Shown piece by piece: positions 7,476 through 15,863 of a stretch of 64,000 bases of DNA (its first letter is position 1; every line of letters starts with the position of its first letter). Origin of the DNA: Lewinellaceae bacterium (GTDB lineage: Bacteria > Bacteroidota > Bacteroidia > Chitinophagales > Saprospiraceae); NCBI GenBank assembly GCA_016708875.1, contig JADJFA010000010.1, positions 1 to 64,000 on the forward strand, read 5' to 3'. The translations under genes and the position numbers were made by a program. The notes beneath the pieces are model-generated. The model was not told where the DNA came from. It ran no database searches and worked only from the letters and a program-made list of their open reading frames with translations.

Positions 7476-9239
7476 TTAGGTGATTTCCAGTGCATTGTCT
7501 AGTGCTTCAAGCCTTTGCCGCAGGGCCAAATGTTGTGTATTGAAGTGCGCTATTTGGCTTTCTTCATTGGCTAAAAGCGCATCTATTTCTCCAAAATTGT
7601 CTCCAATACGACCCTTTATTGTCCGCACATAGCCGCGCAACTTGCCCTCCAGTGCCTCTTGCATCTGGGTACGCCCCTTAGAAATCTCTTCATCATAGCC
7701 TTTCACAATTTTACTTCGTTGTGCCCGAGCCGTAAAACCGGCAAACAGCACCCCAATCCCTGTCAGCACTCCGCCCGTGATATCGAACACCGCCATTTTT
7801 GTTACGCCCGCCAAAATGAGTCCGATGATGGCTACCCCACTCCCCGCCGCGATGTTGGGCGAAACGCTGGCGTTTTCGGGAAACAACTTTCCGTCGTTGA
7901 AACTTTCAGACCGCGACATAAACCGGGCAAACGCCTCCTGAAGTTCTTTCATCACGGATGCGCGTTTTTCAGAAATGGTCTCGAAAATATAGGAATCGCT
8001 TTTGACCACCGTGTTGGCGGCGCGGATTTTCAGGTCAATCATCTTCGCCATTTGCTGCACGGAGTCGGCGAGGTCTACCACGCCGTCATTGAGCTTGGTG
8101 CGGAGTTCGGCGTTGAGTTGTAGTTCGAGTTGTTTGGCAAGGGCGTTGAGCCAATCAGTGATGCTGGCTTGTTTGCTGAAAAGCCCCATGAACGAGCGCT
8201 TCAGGAGCGAAGGGAACGAAAGCCCGTCCGCAAGTTCCTGACCAATGGTACGGGTAATTCGGTCGTAACCATTCAGCAGGTTTTCAATGAGGAGTGTTGC
8301 GTGGTGATTCGATTTTTTCTCCTGATTGTCAAGAGTTAAGCTGATGTCGTTGCGGAATTCGGTGTCTTCCCGGAATTGCTCCGCGCGGGTGTCCAGATCA
8401 TTGCGCAGACGTTCTAGAATATGATGCGAGGTGGTGAGGTTGTTTTTGAGTTTCAATGCCGCCCCGCGCCCGCCCGTCACATGGGTACGGATGTAATCAC
8501 GCACTGCGGAGAAGTTACTCAAATCAAATCGGCCTTCGAGTTCTGCCTTGGCGCTGGTAGCAAAAATGGCGGGTTCCTCCAAGCCTTTTTTGATCGCAAA
8601 ATCATACAAACCGCGCTCGTTCACCGCCAAATCTGCCTCCGAAAGCAGGTCTTTTTGCTGGAGCACGAAAATGATTTTTTTGTGCCAGTCGCGATGGATA
8701 AAATCGAAAAAGTCCCAGGCCGATTGCCGGTAAGGGTTTTTAGCCTCAAAAACAAAAATGACCAGGTCGCTGGCAGGGATAAAATTCTCGGTGATTTCCT
8801 GGTGCCTTTCGATGATGCTGTTGGTGCCGGGCGTATCCACCACCGCGATGTCGCGCAGGATATCAATGGGCAGGAAAATCTTTTTCAGGTAAGGATTTAC
8901 GATGACCGTTTCCTCCTTTTCCCCGTACAAAATCTGCTGCACTGTGTCGGTCATGGGCTGTGGTGCAACGGCGCAGATTTCGCGTTTTGACTCCAAAAGC
9001 GCGTTGACAAAACTGCTCTTTCCCGCTTTTACTTCGCCCACGATGACGAACATGAATGGCTCGCTCATCCGGTTACGCAACTCGCCCACCATGACAGCCA
9101 ATTCTTTGTGGCCGATTTCCTGGCTGAGTTGCTGGAGGTCTTTCACAAGGTCTTCGCATTGAGCGCGAAGTGCGACGGTGTGTTGGTTCAGAATCATGGG
9201 GTAAACGTAGGAAGAATTGGGGAAAATGTTGGAGACCAC
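7476..9239 (-). CDS. Dynamin-family GTPase
   Basis: This 587-residue bacterial dynamin-like protein has a P-loop GEVKAGKS at 68-75, a G2 threonine in MTDT, G3 DTPG at 135-138 and a variant G4 QQKD at 194-197. A long helical stalk follows, then a hydrophobic hairpin at about 463-502 that could insert in membrane, and a C-terminal coiled coil. The family remodels membranes by GTP-driven assembly. The ATG at residue 15 (9197) is an equally good start. A small XRE-type regulator gene lies directly upstream on the same strand, so the pair may be cotranscribed. Confidence 0.87.
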   Translation of the reverse strand: MVSNIFPNSSYVYPMILNQHTVALRAQCEDLVKDLQQLSQEIGHKELAVMVGELRNRMSEPFMFVIVGEVKAGKSSFVNALLESKREICAVAPQPMTDTVQQILYGEKEETVIVNPYLKKIFLPIDILRDIAVVDTPGTNSIIERHQEITENFIPASDLVIFVFEAKNPYRQSAWDFFDFIHRDWHKKIIFVLQQKDLLSEADLAVNERGLYDFAIKKGLEEPAIFATSAKAELEGRFDLSNFSAVRDYIRTHVTGGRGAALKLKNNLTTSHHILERLRNDLDTRAEQFREDTEFRNDISLTLDNQEKKSNHHATLLIENLLNGYDRITRTIGQELADGLSFPSLLKRSFMGLFSKQASITDWLNALAKQLELQLNAELRTKLNDGVVDLADSVQQMAKMIDLKIRAANTVVKSDSYIFETISEKRASVMKELQEAFARFMSRSESFNDGKLFPENASVSPNIAAGSGVAIIGLILAGVTKMAVFDITGGVLTGIGVLFAGFTARAQRSKIVKGYDEEISKGRTQMQEALEGKLRGYVRTIKGRIGDNFGEIDALLANEESQIAHFNTQHLALRQRLEALDNALEIT

Positions 9240-9247
9240 TAAGGTTT

Positions 9248-9547
9248 TTAGAACCCAAATTTAGTCAGCGGACTCACTTCTCTGGGGGGGGGGGGGGCGG
9301 ATTTCCGCCTGATACGCGCTGCGAGCTCTTCCGTCGAGAGCGAGATAAACTCGGTGGGTGTGACGCAGAAAAGTTCGGCACAACCTGAAATGTGGCTGAT
9401 GGCCAGTTCTATATGGCCATTCTGGACTTTGAAGAAGGAAGGTTGGGTGATATCCATGGCATCTGCCATGTCTTTTTGGGAGTAGCCACCTAAATCGCGC
9501 AGCTCGCGCATTTTTTGGCGCAGTTCGTTTTGTAGGGAGTTGTCCAT
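9248..9547 (-). CDS. XRE-family HTH regulator with poly-C tract
   Basis: A helix-turn-helix of the XRE type is visible (YSQKDMADAMDITQPSFFKVQNG), as in HigA/Cro-like repressors. I start it at the ATG at 9547 (MDNSLQNEL); the frame is open to 9598. The coding strand has 14 consecutive C (9284-9297), read as Pro-Pro-Pro-Pro near the C-terminus. With 13 or 15 C the protein would end in different short tails. It precedes the dynamin-like gene and may regulate it. Confidence 0.75.
   Translation of the reverse strand: MDNSLQNELRQKMRELRDLGGYSQKDMADAMDITQPSFFKVQNGHIELAISHISGCAELFCVTPTEFISLSTEELAARIRRKSAPPPPREVSPLTKFGF
9284..9297. repeat. 14-base poly-G/C tract in a coding region
   Basis: Fourteen G on the plus strand inside the 3' end of the XRE gene. 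Such a tract is prone to slippage and to sequencing error. It sets which of three C-terminal tails is made. Confidence 0.85.
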
Positions 9548-9824
9548 GAAGCGAGGGATTGTTTTCGTAATGTTTGGAAAAAATGCATTGCCTAACAAAG
9601 TAATACCATTTTACCCAAACCACCAAACGACTGAGTACCCAATTTGCCAATACTGGCACTTTATAGCTACAGAGAATAAAATTTCTGGGGCGGTGATTTT
9701 ATGCCTTGTAGCTATCGGGAGGGAATAGAGGGGGTTGCACTTTTGGGGCAGTAAGTAAATATCTCCACCAAAATGATCAGATTTATTTACCCTTTCTTTT
9801 CACCTCCTAAATTTTTTCCGATTT

Positions 9825-11270
9825 ATGAAAAATCGAACTACTTTCTTGAGTTTTGGCAAACCTATAAACTCACTCATTCAACCAGAAGAACGAAGATTGC
9901 GTTTTGTCACCTTTCTCTTGGTGATGTCCTTACTTGTCCAGAATACCAGTGTTGCCCAACCATCATGCGACTACCCAGTTCAGTGCTATGATACGGGAGA
10001 CCCTAATGACTATACCATCATTAGTGGGCCTTTCGGATTGGAAGCAAAAATATCATGGTTGATACTAAACAACATTATCCTTCCCCATATTGACCCTTTT
10101 AATCAGCACGATGCCCAGCATATAGCTCAACGATGGGAAATCAGGTCTCCTATTAATATAGATGTTCCTTACACTTTTGCCGAGGGATCAGAATTAGTTT
10201 TTGCCACACCAAGCGGAAGAGTTCAAGTTAATTCTGACCTAACGGTCAATTCTTCTCACTTACATGGTTGCGAAGAACTTTGGAATGGGCTTAATGTAGA
10301 AGAAAACGGGAAACTCATAGCCTATGATAATTGCATTGAAGATGCAGTGGTTGCGATTAGGCTTTTCAGTGGTGCAGAATTTGAAATCAAAGAGAACTCT
10401 TTTAAAAGAAATGCATTCTCAATTTTTGGTGGACGCGAAAATATTCTTGATCATCAAGAGGCCTTCATTACCCCTGTGGGAGCAGGTATTTCAGGCAATG
10501 ACATAAGCGGTGCTGATGACTTGATTGAACCGTTTGATGGATTTTTAAGGCCATATAATGCTATCCGATTACATTCAGTTGCAGAAATAACAATTGGAGG
10601 CGGAGACGAAATTAACATCATTCATGACTTTGCACATTCAAATCCCAATACTTTAAGCCCTGTCCAAGCCCTGTTCGCGTTTAACTCTAACTTGAGTGTT
10701 CAAAAAACAAGATTTTACAATATTGGCTATGAACTTAATAGTGGTGGATATGCGCTATATAGTTATAACGAAGGTACACAGAAGCAATTGAACATATTTG
10801 GGCTTGGGAAGAATAATACAATCCCTACTTTTCAGGATTGCCAAACGGGGATCTTTTCGGGAAGCAATGATTTAACTGTCCAAAATTGTTTTTTGATTTT
10901 GGAAGCCAACATGTCAAGGTCGATTTCACAGACTTTCCACACCGTTTTGATGTTTCTGAAAATCGCTTTAAGTCATACGAAACATCTGCGCTTTCTTGCC
11001 CAGCAAGCCAATATATTGAATGCAATATATATAATAATGTTTTTGAGGATGATGTCATTTCATTGGATTACCATGACGATCCATTCTTACCACCTGGAAC
11101 TCCAAGATGCCAGAAATATTCAATCATTGCATCAGGACTTGTGGGTCAAGGCCCGCCGCAACCTGGACTTGATCATTTGGGAATTTTTGGAAACACCTTT
11201 AATGAAATTCAAAAACCGCCAGCAGCTGATAATTTGTCGGGAGGTTATGGGCTGGCTTTATACAATATGA
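9825..11270 (+). CDS. Secreted parallel beta-helix protein, N-terminal part
   Basis: The real coding part runs from ATG 9825 to about 10890. There is a hydrophobic signal segment at about 27-45 (FVTFLLVMSLLVQNTSVAQ), then beta-helix-like repeats with Asn/Gly ladders (GISGNDISGADD, LSVQKTRFYNIGY). At about 10886-10895, a run of six T, the sensible frame moves to the next entry. Residues after that point in this frame are not native. With the two following ORFs it would make one secreted protein of about 1,000 residues ending in a T9SS sorting domain. Function unknown. Confidence 0.65.
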   Translation: MKNRTTFLSFGKPINSLIQPEERRLRFVTFLLVMSLLVQNTSVAQPSCDYPVQCYDTGDPNDYTIISGPFGLEAKISWLILNNIILPHIDPFNQHDAQHIAQRWEIRSPINIDVPYTFAEGSELVFATPSGRVQVNSDLTVNSSHLHGCEELWNGLNVEENGKLIAYDNCIEDAVVAIRLFSGAEFEIKENSFKRNAFSIFGGRENILDHQEAFITPVGAGISGNDISGADDLIEPFDGFLRPYNAIRLHSVAEITIGGGDEINIIHDFAHSNPNTLSPVQALFAFNSNLSVQKTRFYNIGYELNSGGYALYSYNEGTQKQLNIFGLGKNNTIPTFQDCQTGIFSGSNDLTVQNCFLILEANMSRSISQTFHTVLMFLKIALSHTKHLRFLAQQANILNAIYIIMFLRMMSFHWITMTIHSYHLELQDARNIQSLHQDLWVKARRNLDLIIWEFLETPLMKFKNRQQLIICREVMGWLYTI

Positions 11271-12154
11271 AACACATTGGCGAGGTTCACGATAATACAT
11301 TCAACCAGCAACATGTCGGGTCTGCCAAGCATTTCTATAAAGGAATTTACCTTTATCAGTCAAGTAACAACAAGATTTTCGACAACACTCTCTTTGGAGT
11401 CGCCGATTACGCTGGGCCAATCAACAATGATTTTGAAAGCCTAAGCGGTATTTCTGCTTGGGAAGCAACCAACAATACCATAAAATGCAATCATCTTTAC
11501 AACCTCAAAGAAGGTATACGCTTTCACAACAATTGTGACGGCACCATTTTGCGAGACAATTCATTCTCCAACCATAATACAGGGCTTCTGATGCTTAATG
11601 GGGCCACTCGCATTGGCGTACAGGACAAACGGAAAAATATTTGGCCGGGAATATCTGGCCTTCCTGATTCGGAAGCCTTTTTTGGGGGAAATCCACTTCC
11701 AGCGTTCGTTAATTTGTCAAGATTCAACATTCAGTACTTTGAAACCCCTATCAGTACTTATTGGGCAAATCCTCGTTCACATCAAGGATGGTTCGTACCA
11801 GCTTCAGGTGCAACAAACGACCCAAATGAGTTGCCTCAATATCTATGTGAGGAGGAGTCTGAAGGAAAAACCAGAAGTGAAGAACTCTATCTTCAGGGTA
11901 TTTTCCCTGTTTACAAAGGCTATGTTGAGATGAACTGGGAGGTTGCTTTTGGCTTGTACGACAGGCTATTTTATCACCCGGAGCTTCGTGCTATTGGAAG
12001 CCCAGAAGCTACTTTTTTTGCGGCTCAAACAACCACCAACCTTGGCAAACTGCACAATGCGCTTCAACAATATGCCCAAGTGAGTGCAATCCCTAATAAT
12101 ATTATCCAAGGATGGGACAACAATTATACTCAAATATCTGGAGTATTGGCTTAA
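10886..12154 (+). CDS. Secreted parallel beta-helix protein, middle part
   Basis: This continues the previous protein after a one-base shift at 10886-10895. It has clear right-handed beta-helix spacing of asparagine-rich turns (SSNNKIFDNTLFG, EATNNTIKCNHLYN, LRDNSFSNHNTG). The last 130 residues are helical. It ends at TAA 12152-12154, immediately followed by ATG of the next ORF in the same frame, so a single codon change (for example CAA to TAA) or an indel separates two halves of one gene. The listed start is not a real one. Confidence 0.65.
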   Translation: MFFDFGSQHVKVDFTDFPHRFDVSENRFKSYETSALSCPASQYIECNIYNNVFEDDVISLDYHDDPFLPPGTPRCQKYSIIASGLVGQGPPQPGLDHLGIFGNTFNEIQKPPAADNLSGGYGLALYNMKHIGEVHDNTFNQQHVGSAKHFYKGIYLYQSSNNKIFDNTLFGVADYAGPINNDFESLSGISAWEATNNTIKCNHLYNLKEGIRFHNNCDGTILRDNSFSNHNTGLLMLNGATRIGVQDKRKNIWPGISGLPDSEAFFGGNPLPAFVNLSRFNIQYFETPISTYWANPRSHQGWFVPASGATNDPNELPQYLCEEESEGKTRSEELYLQGIFPVYKGYVEMNWEVAFGLYDRLFYHPELRAIGSPEATFFAAQTTTNLGKLHNALQQYAQVSAIPNNIIQGWDNNYTQISGVLA

Positions 12155-12865
12155 ATGAAAGTCAACCACGATGCTATGGCCGAGGCTACAACACAAACCC
12201 AAAAAGATCAACTTAGCACTGAATTGCAGGGATTGAACAATCAATTGCAAAGCCTTAACCTGACCAAACATAGCTTAGAGGCAACTCATTTAGCCGAACG
12301 TCAGAACAAGCTAATCCAATTGGATGCTTATTTGTCTTCTATCACGCCAAATACCGTGTACGAATTAAATCTGAAAACCGTGTTGACCGTTCTTAAAGAG
12401 TATCTTGCCGTCAACACGCAAGGTGTCTTTACGGCACAACAAATGGTCAGTTTGGAATCTGTAGCCGATCAGTGCCGCTTTTCAGGAGGATATGGTGTGG
12501 TTTTAGCACGTGCAACCCTCAAAAAATCACCTCAAGACTATAATGACGAAGCCATGTGCCCGGGAGGAAGCGGAGTAGGTGGCGGTGGAGAAGAGCGTTC
12601 GCAACTTTTGAAGAATGGCGAAATCACTTTGTCACCCAACCCTGTGAGCGATCATTTACAGATTACACTGCCGGGCAGTTTTGAAAATGGGACGCTATAT
12701 TTGTATGATTTTATGGGAAGACCGATTCACGAAGAGAAGATTGACCCAGATATCCAAACGGTGGCCTTGGATATAGGTAACCTTCCCTTGGGGACATATA
12801 CCGTGCAGGTCATTTTAGATGGTCATAAGATGCCGAGCAAGCCTTTTGTGAAAGTCGCCCAATAA
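12155..12865 (+). CDS. Helical segment plus T9SS type A sorting domain (C-terminal part of beta-helix protein)
   Basis: This 236-residue segment begins with helices rich in Gln and Leu, then has a Gly-rich linker and ends in a T9SS sorting domain: ITLSPNPVSDHLQITL, YDFMGRPIHEE and LPLGTYTVQV. It lies in the same frame as the preceding ORF, directly after its TAA, and lacks a signal peptide, so it is best seen as the C-terminal third of the protein that starts at 9825. A strong terminator follows at 12878. Confidence 0.75.
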   Translation: MKVNHDAMAEATTQTQKDQLSTELQGLNNQLQSLNLTKHSLEATHLAERQNKLIQLDAYLSSITPNTVYELNLKTVLTVLKEYLAVNTQGVFTAQQMVSLESVADQCRFSGGYGVVLARATLKKSPQDYNDEAMCPGGSGVGGGGEERSQLLKNGEITLSPNPVSDHLQITLPGSFENGTLYLYDFMGRPIHEEKIDPDIQTVALDIGNLPLGTYTVQVILDGHKMPSKPFVKVAQ

Positions 12866-12877
12866 TTGCATAAATCC

Positions 12878-12915
12878 GTGTCTGCCGAATGACAGTATTC
12901 GGCAGACACTTTTTC
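12878..12915 (+). terminator. Rho-independent terminator after beta-helix gene
   Basis: Perfect 13-base stem, 12878-12890 with 12897-12909, six-base loop, followed by a T run (12910-12914). Confidence 0.85.
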
Positions 12916-12925
12916 ACCTCAAAAT

Positions 12926-14341
12926 ATGAGATTTGTTTTTACCCTGCTATTCATTTTCATTTGGACAATGCTTCCTGCCCAAAAGCATGACGCTTTTTCC
13001 TTTTTTGGTTACGAAAACGACTCCAATCACCCGCTTTTTGGAGGGGGGACGATTGATTTTAACTTCGAACAACCTAAAATCTATAAAGAGAAAAAGAAAG
13101 TAGATTTTGGGACCTACTGCGGTGCTTGCAGCGATTCTTTGGGCAAATTGTTATTTTACACCAACGGCATCTCGGTACAGAATTGGACGCATAACCTGAT
13201 GCAATGGGGCGATTCGATTAATCTTTCCTATTTTTGGTATGACTACCAAAAATATGGTTTCCCTATTGGGGTAATCTCACCTTCAATCCCAGCCCCAGGG
13301 TTACCAAATCAATACTATCTTTTTTCTATGGGCGGGCGGGATCAACTTTCTACGGAACAAATCGTACTTGCTCCACTCTGGTACAACAGGGTAGACATGA
13401 ACCAAAATAGTGGATTTGGTAGGGTAGAGGAAAAAAATGTGGTTCTATTGGATTCCGCCCAAAATGAAATGATTGTGGTCAAGCATGGCAATGGACGAGA
13501 CTGGTGGGTGCTGACTCCTCTTTTATCTCAGCCCGTCCATTACGCCTATCTTGTCGGTTCCACTGGCATTAACGCTCCCCTTATCCAGGTGTATGGGCCA
13601 CCATTTAATGCTCATGAAAACCCTTCTTTTGCATCCATTTCACCCAACGGAAAAATTTACATCAGGCATGACAGTTATGGCGGCTTGAGAATTTATGATT
13701 TTGACCGGTGTACAGGCCAATTAAGCAACCTGCAGATCATTCCCTATGAAAATGGTTTTTTCTCCATACAGGTAACCTTTTCCCCAGATTCAAGGTTTTT
13801 GTTCATAAATTCATACGAGGCAATGATGGTCATGGATATGCAAGCCCCAGATCCTGCGCTAACCCTTGACACGCTTGCTATATATGATGGGTTCTCTTCT
13901 CCCACACCACCGTTCGCCACATACATCTGGATTTCTCAAATGCATGGAAACAAGCTTTACTCCGCCACTGCTAATGGCACAAGAGCCTTGCATATAATTC
14001 ATCATCCTGACCTGCCGGGGCTTGCGGCAGATGTGGAACAGCATGGCATTACCTTGCCAGTTTACAATTCAGGTACGATGTGCCGTTTCCCTAATTACAG
14101 CCTCGGGAAGTGGGAGGGTTCGCCCTGCGATACTTTGGGTTTCGCGGGCCAAACGGATGGATTTATTAACGTGCCATATAGCAAGCCAGAAAGCAAAAAT
14201 GACACCAACTACAAAACCCTAAGCCCCTTGCGCGGAAAAGGCATACCGACGGTACACCCGCCTACTCCTATTCAATGGGCCTTTGAAAGAAGCAAACAAG
14301 TGAAAGAGGAAAGGGAAAAGCGTTTCAATAAAAAAGAATAA
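12926..14341 (+). CDS. Secreted beta-propeller-like protein of the HGNGRDWW family
   Basis: This 471-residue protein has a signal peptide (residues 1-18, cleaved near LPAQK). Conserved blocks shared with the next gene and with 60897-62725 are HGNGRDWWVL at about 189-198, SISPNGKIYI, YDFDRCTGQL, and a final NYSLGKWEGSPCDTLG. The spacing suggests a seven-bladed propeller. Unlike its two paralogues it has no T9SS sorting domain; the tail is basic and Lys/Arg-rich. It lies 12 bases before the next paralogue, so the two are likely cotranscribed. Function unknown. Confidence 0.75.
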   Translation: MRFVFTLLFIFIWTMLPAQKHDAFSFFGYENDSNHPLFGGGTIDFNFEQPKIYKEKKKVDFGTYCGACSDSLGKLLFYTNGISVQNWTHNLMQWGDSINLSYFWYDYQKYGFPIGVISPSIPAPGLPNQYYLFSMGGRDQLSTEQIVLAPLWYNRVDMNQNSGFGRVEEKNVVLLDSAQNEMIVVKHGNGRDWWVLTPLLSQPVHYAYLVGSTGINAPLIQVYGPPFNAHENPSFASISPNGKIYIRHDSYGGLRIYDFDRCTGQLSNLQIIPYENGFFSIQVTFSPDSRFLFINSYEAMMVMDMQAPDPALTLDTLAIYDGFSSPTPPFATYIWISQMHGNKLYSATANGTRALHIIHHPDLPGLAADVEQHGITLPVYNSGTMCRFPNYSLGKWEGSPCDTLGFAGQTDGFINVPYSKPESKNDTNYKTLSPLRGKGIPTVHPPTPIQWAFERSKQVKEEREKRFNKKE

Positions 14342-14352
14342 AACAAGCTTTT

Positions 14353-15852
14353 ATGAAAATTAGAACAATTGCAGCCATTGCCATTTCGCAATGCCTGTGC
14401 ACGATAATCTCTGCACAAAAATTAGCTGATGCAAACTGGGTAGGAGGTTTTGAAGAATATCCTCATGTGGCAGGGTATGCCAATTATATCATTCGGTTTC
14501 AACCCAGCGGTGTTATGGTGGACACGCTGGATTTTGGTGTCAAAATAGAAAGCACTGTCGCTTCTATCAGCGATTCAAGTGGCCAACTGTTGTTTTTTAG
14601 CAATGGATGTGTTCTAGCGGATGCCAATGGGCAAATACTCGATAATGGCGAAGGCATCAATCCTGGCCCTATGCACGATTGGGTATGCGACAAAACGGGC
14701 TACATCTTGCAAAAAGGTGCAATGATCCTGCCAATGCCGGGTTCTCCAAATCTCTTTTATTTACTCCACTTGGGAGCAGAATATATAAAGCCTACTGTTT
14801 TAAATCTTGGGCCGTTTTACTACACAATTATTGACGAGACAAGCAAGTCTGTAGTCAGTAAAAACAATATATTGTTAAACGGGAAATTAGAGGCGTTTTC
14901 CGTTGTACGGCATGGTAATGGACGTGATTGGTGGATTTTGGTGCCAGAGTGGGGGACGGATAAAATACAGACTTTTCTATTTGAAGCTGGTGGCATAAGT
15001 GCCCACAATGTTCAGGCAACCAGTATATCCATGAACGGCAAGCGCCTCGGGGCCACCACTTTTTCATTGGATGGCAGCAGGTATGCCCGTTTTCATGCTG
15101 ACCAAGGTGTTTTCATTGCCGATTTTGACCGTTGTAGCGGGCTTTTGGAAAACTTTAAGTTTTTTCCAACGCCATTCCCACTTCTATTGGGTGGTGGAGT
15201 GGCATTTTCGCCTAATAGCCAGAAAATTTATGCCGCTTCGCAATCCGCTTTTTATGAGATTGACCTGGTCAGCACTCTTCCCGCTTGGGACACCCTATTT
15301 TATCTATACGACAACTACACCTGGGGGACAACCTTGCACCAGATGCAGTATGGGCCTGATAGCAAAATTTATTTGAACACCCACAGCCGTGCAGATTATT
15401 TAAATGCCCTAACATTCTCAGGCACTGGAGCTATTCCCTCCTTTCAATTCAAATCATTGCCTTTGAGGGTCAAGAACGCCCGCTCCCTCCCCCACTTCCC
15501 CAACTTCCGCCTCTTCGACCTCCCAAACAGCCCTTGCGATACGTTAGGCATCAACACACCTGTGTCGGCCTCTGAGCCAATCGAAAAAGAACCGATGGGG
15601 CTTACGCTTTATCCCAATCCCGCCACCAATCAAGTTAGTTTGGCATTTGACCCAAGCTGGACATCAAGCGGGGAAGTGCAGTATCAGATTTTCAACGCAT
15701 TTGGCTCGCGTCTACGCACGGGAGAAGTGCCAAAAGGTGCTGATTCACAGCAAGTTGGATTAAACGGCCTGCCGAGTGGCGTTTATTTTTTCCAGGTGAC
15801 GCAGATGGGCAAAACGCTTGGTACGGCTACGTTGGTAATATCGCAACGCTAA
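14353..15852 (+). CDS. Secreted HGNGRDWW-family propeller protein with T9SS sorting domain
   Basis: This 499-residue protein has a signal peptide ending near IISAQK, a propeller region with RHGNGRDWWILVP, DFDRCSGLLENF and PNSPCDTLG blocks, then a T9SS type A sorting domain (LTLYPNPATNQVSLAF ... LPSGVYFFQV). It is paralogous to the preceding gene and to the minus-strand gene at 60897-62725. It is presumably exported by the T9SS and anchored at the cell surface. Gene start ATG 14353 is 12 bases after the neighbour's stop codon. Role unknown. Confidence 0.82.
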   Translation: MKIRTIAAIAISQCLCTIISAQKLADANWVGGFEEYPHVAGYANYIIRFQPSGVMVDTLDFGVKIESTVASISDSSGQLLFFSNGCVLADANGQILDNGEGINPGPMHDWVCDKTGYILQKGAMILPMPGSPNLFYLLHLGAEYIKPTVLNLGPFYYTIIDETSKSVVSKNNILLNGKLEAFSVVRHGNGRDWWILVPEWGTDKIQTFLFEAGGISAHNVQATSISMNGKRLGATTFSLDGSRYARFHADQGVFIADFDRCSGLLENFKFFPTPFPLLLGGGVAFSPNSQKIYAASQSAFYEIDLVSTLPAWDTLFYLYDNYTWGTTLHQMQYGPDSKIYLNTHSRADYLNALTFSGTGAIPSFQFKSLPLRVKNARSLPHFPNFRLFDLPNSPCDTLGINTPVSASEPIEKEPMGLTLYPNPATNQVSLAFDPSWTSSGEVQYQIFNAFGSRLRTGEVPKGADSQQVGLNGLPSGVYFFQVTQMGKTLGTATLVISQR

Positions 15853-15863
15853 GTAAACAATTT

